From Robinsoniella peoriensis (GTDB lineage Bacteria > Bacillota > Clostridia > Lachnospirales > Lachnospiraceae): 64,000 nt of DNA. The DNA is taken from contig NZ_JTGN01000005.1 in assembly GCF_000797495.1 (NCBI RefSeq), forward strand, positions 367,107 to 431,106. The letters run 5' to 3'. Positions within the stretch are counted from its first letter, which is position 1. The number at the start of each line of letters is the position of its first letter. The notes below the pieces were generated by a model. The model was given only the letters and a program-made list of their open reading frames with translations. It was not told where the DNA came from and did no database searches. Shown in pieces: positions 6,365-15,593 of this stretch. The translations under genes and the position numbers were made by a program.

Positions 6365-7846
6365 TCATTCGTGAGCTTTAAAAAAAGGTAAAAGCCCCTG
6401 ATAAGCCAATTCAAATCTTTGTTTTACAAAACGATACACGTTCTCTTTTTCTTTGTCTGCCTGATATCTTTGACGGATGTGCAGAAATTTTTCCACTTCG
6501 TCAAAACTCTGAAACACCCCGGCACCAACACCAGCGATCATAGCCGCTCCAATGGAGGTCGCTTCTTCAACATGATCCGGAACCTGAAAATCTACCTGCA
6601 TAACATCAGCCAGTATCCCTGCATTTACCGGGCTTTTGGCTCCGCCTCCGGTCAGTATCATCGTATCAACGGACATTTTCCTGCGGTATGCCTTTAAAAT
6701 CAATTCCAGATTCATTGCTATGCCTTCCATCGAAGCTCGGACATAATCATCCTTCTTATGCTCCGGATGAATCCCTAGATACGCTCCGCTGGTGTCGGAA
6801 TTCCACCTGGGGCTTCTTTCACCCAGAAGGTAAGGCAGGAAAATCAATCCTTTTGCACCTGCCGGGGAACGTTTCATCCGTTCATCCAGCAAGTCATAGT
6901 CCTCTCCGTCACAAATTACGCTGCGGACATATGAATAAGCACTTCCTGCTGCCTGCATTGTCCCGCATGGCATGTATTTTCCTGGAATTACATGGGCAAA
7001 ACAGAACAATATTTTCTCTTCGTCTGCAAAGGGAACCGAAGAAGTCCCGCCAATCCAGGCAGAGGTACCAAAGGTGGTAAACAATTCTCCATCCTTTACA
7101 CATCCTGCCCCTACTGAGGAACAGGGTCCGTCTCCGCCTCCACAGATTACAAGCGTATGCTCTCCCAGTCCACAGGCAGAAGATGCAATTGCCGTTACTT
7201 TTCCGGCAATGTCCGTAGAGTTATGTAATTCCGGAAATTTATCACCGTCTATCTCTGCTGCCCCCAATATTTCCCTGGACCATTCCATTTTTTTCAGGTC
7301 CATCGCCTGGGTGCCGGAACCGTCGGAATAATCCGTGACAAATTTTCCGGTCAGGCGGAATATAATGTAGTCTTTTGCCTGAAGTACTTTATAAGTTTTC
7401 TGATAGATATCCGGCTCATGTTTTTTCAGCCACATAAGCTTTTCAATGGTGTAGCTTGGACTGACTCTGTGCCCGGTCAGTTCATAGATGCGGTCTGCAC
7501 CCAGTCTTTCTTCCAATAAGGCCGCTTCCTTCACGGCTCTATGATCCGCCCAGATAATCGAATTCCGAAGGGGATTCCCCTGCTCATCTACCGGAAGGCA
7601 TCCCTGCATCTGGGCACTAAAAGAAACTGCCAAAACCTGCTCAGGGTGAATACCTTCCAGAATCTCTCCGGTTGCCTTACAAAAAGCATTCCACCAGTCC
7701 AGAGGATTTTGCTCTGCCCGCTTATCTCCGGAGAAATCCACGTCATAGGAAACCACCGCACTTCGAATCATCTCTCCTTCTGCAGTAAACAGCGTTGCTT
7801 TATCTCCCGATGTCCCAAGATCATGGGCAATCAAATACTGTTTCAT
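6365..7846 (-). CDS. FGGY-family carbohydrate kinase (xylulokinase-like)
   Basis: A 493-residue ATP-dependent sugar kinase. The N-terminal FGGY domain opens MKQYLIAHDLGTSGDKATLF (phosphate-1 loop). It continues with IIWADHRA, and the C-terminal half has the ATP-site motifs TTFGTSAWIG and ILTGGGAKSPVNAGILADV. FLPYLLGERSPRWN is the usual family signature. The start at 7846 is supported by GAAGGTGG 5-6 nt upstream; a longer frame from 7882 has no such site. It is 41 bp downstream of the transaldolase-like gene and in the same direction, so the two form an operon making and then splitting a sugar phosphate (inference). FGGY specificity cannot be assigned from sequence; D-xylulose, L-xylulose, erythritol or a rare sugar are all possible. 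Confidence 0.9.
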   Translation of the reverse strand: MKQYLIAHDLGTSGDKATLFTAEGEMIRSAVVSYDVDFSGDKRAEQNPLDWWNAFCKATGEILEGIHPEQVLAVSFSAQMQGCLPVDEQGNPLRNSIIWADHRAVKEAALLEERLGADRIYELTGHRVSPSYTIEKLMWLKKHEPDIYQKTYKVLQAKDYIIFRLTGKFVTDYSDGSGTQAMDLKKMEWSREILGAAEIDGDKFPELHNSTDIAGKVTAIASSACGLGEHTLVICGGGDGPCSSVGAGCVKDGELFTTFGTSAWIGGTSSVPFADEEKILFCFAHVIPGKYMPCGTMQAAGSAYSYVRSVICDGEDYDLLDERMKRSPAGAKGLIFLPYLLGERSPRWNSDTSGAYLGIHPEHKKDDYVRASMEGIAMNLELILKAYRRKMSVDTMILTGGGAKSPVNAGILADVMQVDFQVPDHVEEATSIGAAMIAGVGAGVFQSFDEVEKFLHIRQRYQADKEKENVYRFVKQRFELAYQGLLPFFKAHE

Positions 7847-7887
7847 AAAGTCCACCTTCCTTCCTGCTTTCATACGAAACATTTTCT

Positions 7888-8565
7888 CTACAGATCAGTA
7901 AGAGAAACATCTCCCCTGACTGCCACCCAGTCTGCTTTAAAGTCATCCACTGCCTTCTTCACTGCCGCCATTTCAAAAGAACTGTGCATCAGCATTGGCT
8001 GTACCGTAGCCGCATGTGCACCAACTGTAAAAGCACGGTTCACCTGGCGGATATTCTTAAAGCTGGCTGCAAGAATCTTACAGGAAGATTGATTTTCGTC
8101 AATCATCTGACGGAAATCTGCAATCGTTTCTTCAAAATCAACATCCAGATTTTCCATACGGTTGCAATAGGGTGCAATGAAATCCGCTCCGGCCATAATT
8201 GCCATAAATCCTTGGATCTTTGTATAAATAGCAGTAGCAGTGACGCCGATTCCCTTGGATTTTAACATCATCATTGCTTTTAATCCCTCTTCTGTAGTCG
8301 GGATTTTTATAAATACTTTATCATCCACATTTTTCAAAACTGCCTCTGCTTCTTTTAGCATCCCATCTGCATCTTCCGCAAGTACCTGTACATGGAGAGA
8401 CTTTTCCATGCCAATAACATTCCTGATTTCACGAAGGGTACCGTACAGATCCACATTCCCCTCTGCCTTAAGTATACTGGGATTGCTGGTAACCCCTGTT
8501 ATTGGATAATACTGGCTGTACTTTTTAATCTCATCTAAATTGGCTGTATCAAATAATAGTTCCAT
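7888..8565 (-). CDS. Transaldolase-like fructose-6-phosphate aldolase
   Basis: A 225-residue protein starting MELLFDTANLDEIKKYSQYY. This is the short (about 220-residue) transaldolase/FSA family with a TIM barrel and Schiff-base lysine. The lysine is visible in VFIKIPTTEEGL. GVTSNPSIL and FIAPYCNRMENLDVDF also match the family. GAGGAG lies 6 nt before the ATG. It is upstream of, and co-directional with, the FGGY kinase. The DeoR gene is divergent across 277 bp. FSA-type enzymes cleave or form fructose 6-phosphate with dihydroxyacetone or glyceraldehyde 3-phosphate. Here it may act on a related ketose phosphate, since true transaldolase and FSA cannot be separated without the active-site Gln/Glu/Phe comparison. 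Confidence 0.88.
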   Translation of the reverse strand: MELLFDTANLDEIKKYSQYYPITGVTSNPSILKAEGNVDLYGTLREIRNVIGMEKSLHVQVLAEDADGMLKEAEAVLKNVDDKVFIKIPTTEEGLKAMMMLKSKGIGVTATAIYTKIQGFMAIMAGADFIAPYCNRMENLDVDFEETIADFRQMIDENQSSCKILAASFKNIRQVNRAFTVGAHAATVQPMLMHSSFEMAAVKKAVDDFKADWVAVRGDVSLTDL

Positions 8566-8581
8566 ACTGATCTCCTCTTTC
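8554..8581 (-). repeat. 28-bp leader repeat, copy 2 (RBS and start of the aldolase gene)
   Basis: Identical over 28 bp to 2345-2372. It spans the ribosome binding site and first codons. Confidence 0.8.
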
Positions 8582-8659
8582 TTTTTCTATAAGAGGATTA
8601 TAATTTTTTTTCTAAGGTTTGTCAACACTATATTTACTAATGAAACTATTTTTTATTTC

Positions 8660-8772
8660 TTTCGTAAGCATTAATTACTTTCTATATTACATTGTTCCCC
8701 TGTCTTTCAGTTCTTTTGATACTACCATAATCGCAATTTTTTATTCGAATCCAATATCTCTTTCTTACGAAA
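8660..8772. promoter_or_regulatory. Inverted TTTCGTAAG boxes, candidate DeoR operator
   Basis: TTTCGTAAG at 8660-8668 and its exact complement CTTACGAAA at 8764-8772 lie in the divergent region between the aldolase and DeoR genes. Paired sites at about 100 bp could allow DNA looping. The assignment to the DeoR protein is positional only. Confidence 0.4.
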
Positions 8773-8780
8773 CCAAATGA

Positions 8781-8809
8781 TTGCGTTTCTGCTTTTCTTA
8801 TGTTATAAT
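8781..8809 (+). promoter_or_regulatory. SigA-type promoter of the DeoR gene
   Basis: TTGCGT (8781), a 17-bp spacer and a perfect TATAAT (8804-8809), 34 bp before the ATG at 8843. Confidence 0.7.
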
Positions 8810-8842
8810 AAATAAAATTTATACAACGAAAGGGAATGCCAG

Positions 8843-9589
8843 ATGAATCATCGTGAAGAAAAAATCTTAGAACTGCTTACGCTGGAAAATAAAATAGAAG
8901 TAGCCAGGCTTTCTGACCTGTTAGACGTATCTAAAGTAACGATCCGAAAAGACCTGGACAGCTTGGAAGAAAAGGGATTAATTAAAAGGGAACATGGATT
9001 CGCGGTTCTTGGTTCCCGGGAAGATATGAATTACCATCTGGCATTCCATTATGAAAAAAAGAAACAGATAGCAAGGACAGCTGCCGGCATGGTACAGGAC
9101 GGGGAAACGTTAATGATCGAATCCGGTTCCTGCTGCATCCTGCTCGCCGATGAACTGGCGCGTACCAGAAAAGATCTGACTATCATTACCAACTCTGCAT
9201 TTATTGCCGGGTATATCCGCCACTATCCCACGGTTCAGGTCATTCTGCTGGGAGGAACCTACCAGAAAGATTCCCAGGCTGTTGTGGGTCCGTTAACCAT
9301 TCATAATGTGCGTACTTTCTTTGTAAAAAGACTTTTTATCGGAATAGACGGATTCCAGGAGAGTTTTGGCTTTACCGGAAGTAATTTAATGCGCCGGGAG
9401 GTCATCCGTGCCATGTCAGAACAGGCAGAACACACCACAATATTAACAGAATGCGAGAAGTTTTCCCAGAAAGGAGCTGTCTCTCTGCTGCAATATCATG
9501 AGGTATCCTGCCTGATCACGGATAACGGGATTTCTCCAGAAAAGGTGGAGCTCTTAAGAAGCAAAGGGGTGGATGTCACCGTCACATAA
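8843..9589 (+). CDS. DeoR/GlpR-family transcriptional regulator
   Basis: A 248-residue protein. The N-terminal winged HTH is seen at residues 1-55 (REEKILELLTLENKIEV, LSDLLDVSKVTIRKDLDSLEEKG). The C-terminal sugar-phosphate sensor domain (DeoRC, ISOCOT fold) includes MIESGSCCILLADEL, TIITNSAFIAGYI, VILLGGTYQKDSQAVVGP and LFIGIDGF. AAAGGGA precedes the ATG. It diverges from the aldolase-kinase operon and converges, with an 8-bp overlap, on the GPH transporter gene. By family behaviour it represses sugar genes until a phosphorylated intermediate appears, here probably the kinase-aldolase operon. Confidence 0.9.
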   Translation: MNHREEKILELLTLENKIEVARLSDLLDVSKVTIRKDLDSLEEKGLIKREHGFAVLGSREDMNYHLAFHYEKKKQIARTAAGMVQDGETLMIESGSCCILLADELARTRKDLTIITNSAFIAGYIRHYPTVQVILLGGTYQKDSQAVVGPLTIHNVRTFFVKRLFIGIDGFQESFGFTGSNLMRREVIRAMSEQAEHTTILTECEKFSQKGAVSLLQYHEVSCLITDNGISPEKVELLRSKGVDVTVT

Positions 9590-10922
9590 ATTCAGACTGT
9601 TGACCGTTTCTTCTTCCATCCAGAACCCTGCTCATTTCCGCTCTTTTTCTATCCAGATTATAAAAATACATCAAAATTCCAATTACCAGGCACAGTCCCA
9701 GGGGTATCCAGATAAAGCTTGCTTCAATACATGCCAGAGCCTTTGGAGACTGATTTTCATTCGCCGCATAGCCGCCCCACTTCAATATTCCTCCAATCAC
9801 CGCACTTGCAAGTCCCATGCTTGCTTTCACGAAGAATCCCTGGAACGCTGCAATCAGTCCTGATATATTCTTGTTCTTTTTATACTCCGAATAATCGATA
9901 ACATCCGGCTGAATGGCAAAGGTCACGCCAAAGATTCCGTAAATTCCAAGTCCGGTAACGACAAGGCCTGCCAGCAGGAAAAAGGAAGTGGACCTGCCGA
10001 TATAAATCATCATATCTCCTGCAATATAGATGACGATACTTAAATACATCACCCACTTCTTTCCAAATTTTCTCTGAAGAGCCGGAAGAACTAACAGCAT
10101 TGGAAGTCCTGAAAGAATTCCAAGAAGTCCCACCAGAGTCAGCCATTGTGTCTTTTGGAGATTATATGTAAAATAGTAAATTACGGTGGTACTTCGGAAT
10201 ACATACAGTCCAAAGTATAGAAAATTCAATATAAAAAATAATATGCTCTGGTCTGTCAGTCCTTTCAGGCTTTCCCGGAGTGTTACCTTTTCTTCCTGTA
10301 CGGTAGAAGGAACGACCTCTTTGGTACTGAGAAAAGTAATAACAAATATAATCATTGCCACAATGCCATACAAACTCATGGTAATTAAATATCCACGGGC
10401 CTTGTCGCCTTTTCCAAAGTACTCTACTAACGGAGCTGTAATGGTCATAACAATGGCCGTTCCAAGCATGGCACAGATCATCCTGGTGGATACCAGGCAG
10501 TTTCTCTCATGCAGATCAGAGGTAAGTCTTGGCACAATTGTATTCAGCGGAATATTTACAACGGTATACGCGGTGCAGAGAAGACAATACGTAATATAAG
10601 CCCAAACGATTTTCCCTGCACTTCCCAGCTCTGGTATATAGAAAGTCGCAATGGTAAATATGGCAAAGGGTACAGCACCAATCAGAAAATAAGGCCTGCC
10701 CTGTCCCCATCTGGTGTGAGTCTTATCCACGATAATTCCCATTCCGGTATCAGTTAGAGCATCTATAAATTTTGTAACAAGCATCAGCGTACCGGCAACT
10801 GCTGCCGATATGCCGAATACATCCGTATAAAATATCATCAAATAGGATGCCATTGTACTGAATACAAGATTGCAACCCAGATCTCCGATTCCATAACCCA
10901 CTCTTTTTCTCCACTTTTTCAT
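9582..10922 (-). CDS. GPH-family sugar/cation symporter (MFS, MelB-like)
   Basis: A 446-residue membrane protein with 12 predicted helices. It opens MKKWRKRVGYGIGDLGCNLVF and has the GPH markers DTGMGIIVDKTHTRWGQGRPYF (loop 2-3), with IDALTD before it and FGVTFAIQPDVIDYSEYK near helix 10. These are typical of MelB/GusB/XynB-like transporters that import glycosides or sugars with Na+ or H+. GGAGGAG lies 7 nt before the ATG at 10922; the alternative ATG at 10928 is too close to it. It is 29 bp downstream of an FGGY kinase and shares its direction, which implies uptake followed by phosphorylation. Confidence 0.9.
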   Translation of the reverse strand: MKKWRKRVGYGIGDLGCNLVFSTMASYLMIFYTDVFGISAAVAGTLMLVTKFIDALTDTGMGIIVDKTHTRWGQGRPYFLIGAVPFAIFTIATFYIPELGSAGKIVWAYITYCLLCTAYTVVNIPLNTIVPRLTSDLHERNCLVSTRMICAMLGTAIVMTITAPLVEYFGKGDKARGYLITMSLYGIVAMIIFVITFLSTKEVVPSTVQEEKVTLRESLKGLTDQSILFFILNFLYFGLYVFRSTTVIYYFTYNLQKTQWLTLVGLLGILSGLPMLLVLPALQRKFGKKWVMYLSIVIYIAGDMMIYIGRSTSFFLLAGLVVTGLGIYGIFGVTFAIQPDVIDYSEYKKNKNISGLIAAFQGFFVKASMGLASAVIGGILKWGGYAANENQSPKALACIEASFIWIPLGLCLVIGILMYFYNLDRKRAEMSRVLDGRRNGQQSEFM

Positions 10923-10951
10923 AATCATTCTCCTCCAAAAGACTTACTGAT

Positions 10952-12472
10952 TTATATCTTTGACAGCTTTTTCATATCTTCTTTTAAATTTTCATATATG
11001 GACTGGTAAACACCGTAATACGCATTGTATTTTTCGTGGTTTTGTTGATCAGGCATTATTTTTTCATCCAGAACCTGCCATTTTTTCACTTGCTCATAGG
11101 TAAGCAGACCGGTTCCGATACCCGCCAGCATTACATCCCCCATATTTGCTTCCACATCATAGATGGGGCATACTACTGGATATCCTGTTACATCCGCAAA
11201 GATCTGTCTCCATACCTTTGACTTGGTAACTCCCCCTGCCAGCAGAATGTATTCACCCAGATATTCACCGGTAGCCTCCATGGCATTTCTAAGGGAATAT
11301 GCCACTGCTTCCAAAAATGCCCGGTACAGATGTGCCTTTGTATGGGTCAGTGACAGTCCCAGGATAGTACCTTTTGCATCGGAATCCCAGACAGGGCTTC
11401 TTTCTCCCATAAAATAGGGCAGCACCACAAGCCCTTCACTTCCTGCTGGAAGCTTTTCTGCTTCTGCATTTAATACGTCGTATGCCTTTGGACCGCCTGC
11501 CTTTTCCACCTCAGCTTCGAACTGGCAGATCGTATTGCGGAACCACTTCACTATCGCCCCTGCAGTAGCTCCTCCTGCAAAATAATAGGATAATTTCTTA
11601 GCATCATACAGATAGGGCCATACGATCAGGCCTTTTCCTTTTACCGGTTTATCCGAAATCAGTGCTGCGCACATGGAAGTTCCGATGGCTGCTGCATAGA
11701 TACCGGAATCAAAAACACCAAGGCCTATATTCGCAGCTCCGCAGTCAATTCCTCCTGCAATTACCGGCATTCCTTCCCACAGTCCCAGTTCCATCGCCAG
11801 CTCTTTTTTAAGTCCTCCTACAATATCCGTGGACTCCACAATCTTCTGAGGCATCATTGACATGGGAATTCCCATGGCTTCCATCATTTCTTCAGACCAC
11901 TCCCTCCGGTTCATATCAAATATGCCTCCGATATTTCCCGCTGAAGAATAATCAATGGCAATTTTCCCTGTCATTTTATATATTACATAGTCATTTGGAG
12001 GGAGAAACAGTTTGGTCTTTTCCCAGTTTTCCGGTTCATGGTTCTTCATCCATAGAATCTTAGTATAGCCGTAATAGGGATCTGCCCCGTTGTGTGTGAT
12101 TTCAAGCAGTTTTTCTTCCCCAATCTTCTCCAGCACCCAGGAAGTCTCTTCATCTGCACGTCTGTCCATCCAGATCATACACGGTCTGACCGGGTTCATC
12201 CGTTCGTCCAGTGGAATACCGGATCCTCCATATAATCCGCTGACTGCAATTCCCCTGATGTCCCTGGGATTCACTCCCGATTCCGCTACTGTATTCTTAA
12301 TGGATGCCAACGCTGCATCCGCCCATACATCCGGCCACTGCTCCGCCCACAATGGTTTAGGGGTCAGCACATCATATTCCTGCAGGTTCTGGGCTATCAA
12401 TTTCCCCTCGGTATCCATTAAAATAGTTTTTGTTCCGGATGTTCCGATATCCGTTCCTAATAAATAATTCAT
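10952..12472 (-). CDS. FGGY-family carbohydrate kinase
   Basis: A 506-residue kinase. It opens MNYLLGTDIGTSGTKTIL (phosphate loop), then CMIWMDRRADEETSW, VIAGGIDCGAANIGLG, VLPYFMGERSPVWDSDAKG and ILLAGGVTKSKVWRQIFADV, which is the full FGGY set. GGAGGAAGAA precedes the ATG. It lies between an SDR dehydrogenase (upstream, 45 bp) and the GPH transporter (downstream), all in one direction, so the probable order is uptake, oxidation of a polyol to a ketose, and phosphorylation. It differs clearly from the kinases at 6365 and 49162. Substrate unknown. Confidence 0.9.
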   Translation of the reverse strand: MNYLLGTDIGTSGTKTILMDTEGKLIAQNLQEYDVLTPKPLWAEQWPDVWADAALASIKNTVAESGVNPRDIRGIAVSGLYGGSGIPLDERMNPVRPCMIWMDRRADEETSWVLEKIGEEKLLEITHNGADPYYGYTKILWMKNHEPENWEKTKLFLPPNDYVIYKMTGKIAIDYSSAGNIGGIFDMNRREWSEEMMEAMGIPMSMMPQKIVESTDIVGGLKKELAMELGLWEGMPVIAGGIDCGAANIGLGVFDSGIYAAAIGTSMCAALISDKPVKGKGLIVWPYLYDAKKLSYYFAGGATAGAIVKWFRNTICQFEAEVEKAGGPKAYDVLNAEAEKLPAGSEGLVVLPYFMGERSPVWDSDAKGTILGLSLTHTKAHLYRAFLEAVAYSLRNAMEATGEYLGEYILLAGGVTKSKVWRQIFADVTGYPVVCPIYDVEANMGDVMLAGIGTGLLTYEQVKKWQVLDEKIMPDQQNHEKYNAYYGVYQSIYENLKEDMKKLSKI

Positions 12473-12517
12473 CTTTCTTCCTCCTGTGGGATTTTAAACT
12501 GTTCATTTTTACTGGTT

Positions 12518-13300
12518 CTAGAAACAGGTAAATGCTCCATCCACAACAAAATCAGATCCGGTTGTAAAGGAGCTGGTATCTCCTGCCAGATAGACACAGA
12601 TAGACTGGAGTTCCTCCGGCCTGCCCATTCTGCCAAGGGGCGCCATGGCATTCCACTGTTCAATCAGAGGCTGCAGGCTAGGTGAATTCAGGGTCAGTTC
12701 AGTCCCGATATATCCCGGGCTGATACTGTTAACCCGTACATTTCTCTTCGCCCATTCAATTGCCAGTGATTTGGTCAGCTGAATTACACCCGCTTTTGAG
12801 GCATTATAGGAACACTGCGGCTGCGGCACATTTACAATATGTGCAGACATGGACGCCGTATTAATGATGGAACCGCCGCCCTGCTTTAACATCACTTTTC
12901 CCGCTGCCTGTGCCGTTAAAAATACGCCGGTCAGATTGATGTCGATCACTTTTTTCCATTGTTCGTATGTCATCTCCTCTGCCGGGATATTCATACAGAT
13001 ACCCGCATTGCAAAAAGCAACATCCAGCCTTCCAAATTTGCTTAATATGGTTTCTATCATCGCATCAACTTCGTCCGGTTTTGTTACATCCGTTTTAACC
13101 GCTATTGTTTCTACTCCATTTTCTGCGGCAAGCTGGTCAGCCGTTCTTTTCGCCTCTTCCATATCCACATCCACAATTGCCAGATCTGCTCCCGCTTGTG
13201 CAAATGCCGTGGCAACCGATTTGCCTATTCCTCTTGCTCCTCCTGTTACAAAGATTTTTTTACCGTCCAGTCTCATCTTTTCAATAATTCCCATATCCAT
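12518..13300 (-). CDS. SDR-family oxidoreductase (probable polyol or sugar dehydrogenase)
   Basis: A 260-residue classical short-chain dehydrogenase. It has the cofactor loop TGGARGIG (residues 19-26), an acidic residue after beta-2 (VDVDMEEA) that favours NAD, the NAG motif (FCNAGI), catalytic Ser in NTASMSAHIV, the YNASK catalytic pair and the SPGYIGT segment. AGGAAGG lies 5 nt before the ATG. It is the first gene of the SDR-kinase-GPH transporter operon. It faces the ROK regulator gene, with 280 bp between them. By context it probably oxidises a sugar alcohol to a ketose (inference). Confidence 0.88.
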   Translation of the reverse strand: MDMGIIEKMRLDGKKIFVTGGARGIGKSVATAFAQAGADLAIVDVDMEEAKRTADQLAAENGVETIAVKTDVTKPDEVDAMIETILSKFGRLDVAFCNAGICMNIPAEEMTYEQWKKVIDINLTGVFLTAQAAGKVMLKQGGGSIINTASMSAHIVNVPQPQCSYNASKAGVIQLTKSLAIEWAKRNVRVNSISPGYIGTELTLNSPSLQPLIEQWNAMAPLGRMGRPEELQSICVYLAGDTSSFTTGSDFVVDGAFTCF

Positions 13301-13382
13301 TCCATCCTTCCTACCGTTTTATGTAGATTCGTTTTTTCGTTTTCATTTTATACATATTCATTTTATAAAATGATTTTCTAAA

Positions 13383-13514
13383 ATGTAATTACATAATAGC
13401 TCTTTTTATCTTCTTGTGCAAGATGGAATAATACTCAAAATTGTGTTATATTTTTTAGATAATTTTACCAAAAGTCTTTTTCTAATTACTTTACATAAAA
13501 TTATATGCTATAAT
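13383..13514 (+). promoter_or_regulatory. ROK gene promoter and palindromic site
   Basis: Promoter: TTACTT (13486), 17 bp, then perfect TATAAT (13509-13514). A perfect 12-bp palindrome, ATGTAATTACAT, lies at 13383-13394 on the side of the SDR gene, and TTTACATAA-like half sites recur at about 13490 and 13530. They are plausible sites for the ROK regulator in this divergent region. Confidence 0.5.
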
Positions 13515-13580
13515 GATTTTGCAAATCTATTTTACATAACGAAGTGAAATCCTCGTTTTACTTTTATATAAGGAGTTATC

Positions 13581-14735
13581 ATGGAAAAATTTTCTCTTAC
13601 CGACATAAAAAAAATGAACTATTCTGACGTTTATCATTATATCTATTCCAATGATAAATGTTCAAAGCAATCCATTGCAAATGCACTGCAAATGAGTCTT
13701 CCTACTGTAACACAGCATCTGAATATGCTTCTGCAAGAAGGCTTTATTGAGACCTGCGGACAGCTTCAGTCCCAGATTGGCAGAAAGGCAGTTGCATATA
13801 CCATTACCCCTTCTGCCAGAGTTTCCATCGGTGTGGAAATTTTAAAAAACAAATTGACCATTGCTGTTCTGGATCTGTATGGGCATATCTGGTTTCAGAA
13901 AATATGCCGGATTCCATTCCAGGATTCTGCAGATTATTTCAAAGATGTCAGCACGGAAATCAGACAGTTTATCCTGGAGCAGGATATTGAAAGTAAAAAT
14001 GTTCTTGGCATTGCATTTGCACTCCAGGGGCTGGTATCCCAGGACAGCCGGAACATTATTTATGGAAAGATTCTGGACTGTACCGGTTTATCCATTTCCT
14101 CGTTTGAAGAACACCTGGACTATCCCTGCCGTTTTGTACATGACGCAGAGTGCGCTGCCATGACAGAACTCTGGGATCATCCAAAGCTTTCACACGCGGT
14201 ATATTTTTCACTTGGGTACCATCTGGGCGGTGCAATTATAATCAATGGGGAAATACAGAGCGGGCGCACCGGTCGGAGCGGCACAATCGAACACATGACC
14301 CTTGTTCCGGGGGGGCTTCCCTGTTACTGCGGACAAATGGGGTGTATGGAATGCTATTGTTCTGCCAATGCCCTGCTTGCCGGAAACGGGGATTCCGGAA
14401 ACGAAGATCTGGATGCTTTCTTCGAAGCGAAAAATGCCGGCAGCCGGGAACAGGAAGACCGCTGGGTACGCTATCTCAATTATCTTGCCATGGCAATTAA
14501 TAATCTTCACATGGTAATCGACAGCGAGGTAATCCTGGGCGGACATCTGGCACCTTACATGAACGAGCAGGATCTGGAATATCTCCATGCCCGCATGCAG
14601 AAAACTACTGCATTTCCCGAAGCGGATACATTCCTGTCACTTGGAAAGAGAAAAAGCAGCACCGTGGCTACCGGAGCTGCTCTGTACTATATAAAAGATT
14701 TTCTTCAAAATTTAAGCGGCGGGCATGATTGGTAG
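13581..14735 (+). CDS. ROK-family transcriptional regulator (NagC/XylR type)
   Basis: A 384-residue protein. Residues 1-75 form a winged HTH (YIYSNDKCSKQSIANALQMS, TVTQHLNMLLQEG). The rest is a ROK sugar-binding domain with the ATP/sugar-fold motifs GVEILKNKLTIAVLDL, SLGYHLGGAIIINGEI and the ROK zinc motif CYCGQMGCMECYCS. The presence of the HTH marks it as a repressor rather than a glucokinase. AAGGAG precedes the ATG. It diverges from the SDR-kinase-transporter operon, which it probably controls in response to a sugar. It converges on the second SDR gene. Confidence 0.9.
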   Translation: MEKFSLTDIKKMNYSDVYHYIYSNDKCSKQSIANALQMSLPTVTQHLNMLLQEGFIETCGQLQSQIGRKAVAYTITPSARVSIGVEILKNKLTIAVLDLYGHIWFQKICRIPFQDSADYFKDVSTEIRQFILEQDIESKNVLGIAFALQGLVSQDSRNIIYGKILDCTGLSISSFEEHLDYPCRFVHDAECAAMTELWDHPKLSHAVYFSLGYHLGGAIIINGEIQSGRTGRSGTIEHMTLVPGGLPCYCGQMGCMECYCSANALLAGNGDSGNEDLDAFFEAKNAGSREQEDRWVRYLNYLAMAINNLHMVIDSEVILGGHLAPYMNEQDLEYLHARMQKTTAFPEADTFLSLGKRKSSTVATGAALYYIKDFLQNLSGGHDW

Positions 14736-14768
14736 AATGATTGGTAGATCATATCCCTGACTTCAAAA

Positions 14769-15593
14769 TCAAAACGAAGTCCATCCGCCATCAGTCTGAA
14801 CCACGGCACCTGTCATATGCGTCGCATCCTCTGAAACTAAAAACAAAATAGATGCTGCCTGTTCCTCTGCCGTCGCTTCTCTCTCCTGCATGGTCTTCGT
14901 TTTTTGTCCTGCCATGGACTGCGCTTTTTTCGGATCTAATCCCGCATCCAAAGCCTCTTTCTGCTTTTTCATTACAAATGCATAGGCTTCCTCTACCATA
15001 GGGGTTGACGTACCTGCAGGATTTACGGAATTGATACGGATACCATAACGTGCATAATCCAGGGCGAGATTCTTAGTCAGTCCATTTACTGCATGTTTTG
15101 AAGCTACATAAGCAGGATTTCCAGGAAGTCCTGTCACTCCTGCAATAGAAGAATTATTAACAATTACGCCGCCCCTGCCCTGGCTTAAGAATTGGGACAG
15201 CTCACTTTTGCAGCAAAAATATACACTGTAAAAGTTATTTGCCATTGTAAAATCCATATCTTCTTTTTTTAAGTTATGCAAAGGACCGGGGTTTCCCATC
15301 ACTCCTGCATTATTAACTGCGATATCCAGTTTTCCATAATGAGCCACTGTTTCCTGTACCATCCTTTCTGCATTTTCTTCCGTGGAAATATCCAGATTTA
15401 AGAATATCCCATCTCCTCCGCTTTCCTTTATTTCCCGCAGCACCTCTTCTCCCTGTTCTGCCCGTATATCAACTAATACCACCTTTGCTCCTTCTGCCGC
15501 CGCTCTTTTTGCCGTTGCTTTCCCAATTCCTCTGGATGCACCGGTTATGATCATAACCATATCTTCAAATCTCCCTTTAAATACCATCGTCAT
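14769..15593 (-). CDS. SDR-family oxidoreductase
   Basis: A 274-residue classical SDR. Visible are TGASRGIG, VLVDIRAEQ (acidic end of beta-2, NAD preference), VNNAGVMG, catalytic Ser in VNNSSIAGV, the YVASK pair, and INSVNPAGTSTPM. An insertion rich in Lys, Ala and Gln (FVMKKQKEALDAGLDPKKAQSMAGQ) follows the substrate loop. GGAGGT lies 6 nt before the ATG. It is downstream of the cyclase-family gene, separated by the DUF2935 remnant and a strong terminator, so the two are probably not co-transcribed. Substrate unknown. Confidence 0.87.
   Translation of the reverse strand: MTMVFKGRFEDMVMIITGASRGIGKATAKRAAAEGAKVVLVDIRAEQGEEVLREIKESGGDGIFLNLDISTEENAERMVQETVAHYGKLDIAVNNAGVMGNPGPLHNLKKEDMDFTMANNFYSVYFCCKSELSQFLSQGRGGVIVNNSSIAGVTGLPGNPAYVASKHAVNGLTKNLALDYARYGIRINSVNPAGTSTPMVEEAYAFVMKKQKEALDAGLDPKKAQSMAGQKTKTMQEREATAEEQAASILFLVSEDATHMTGAVVQTDGGWTSF

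Noticed and set aside
6239-6414. Short ORF between TetR and the kinase gene
   Set aside because: It is AT-rich, overlaps the terminator-like hairpin and the kinase stop, and has no ribosome binding site.
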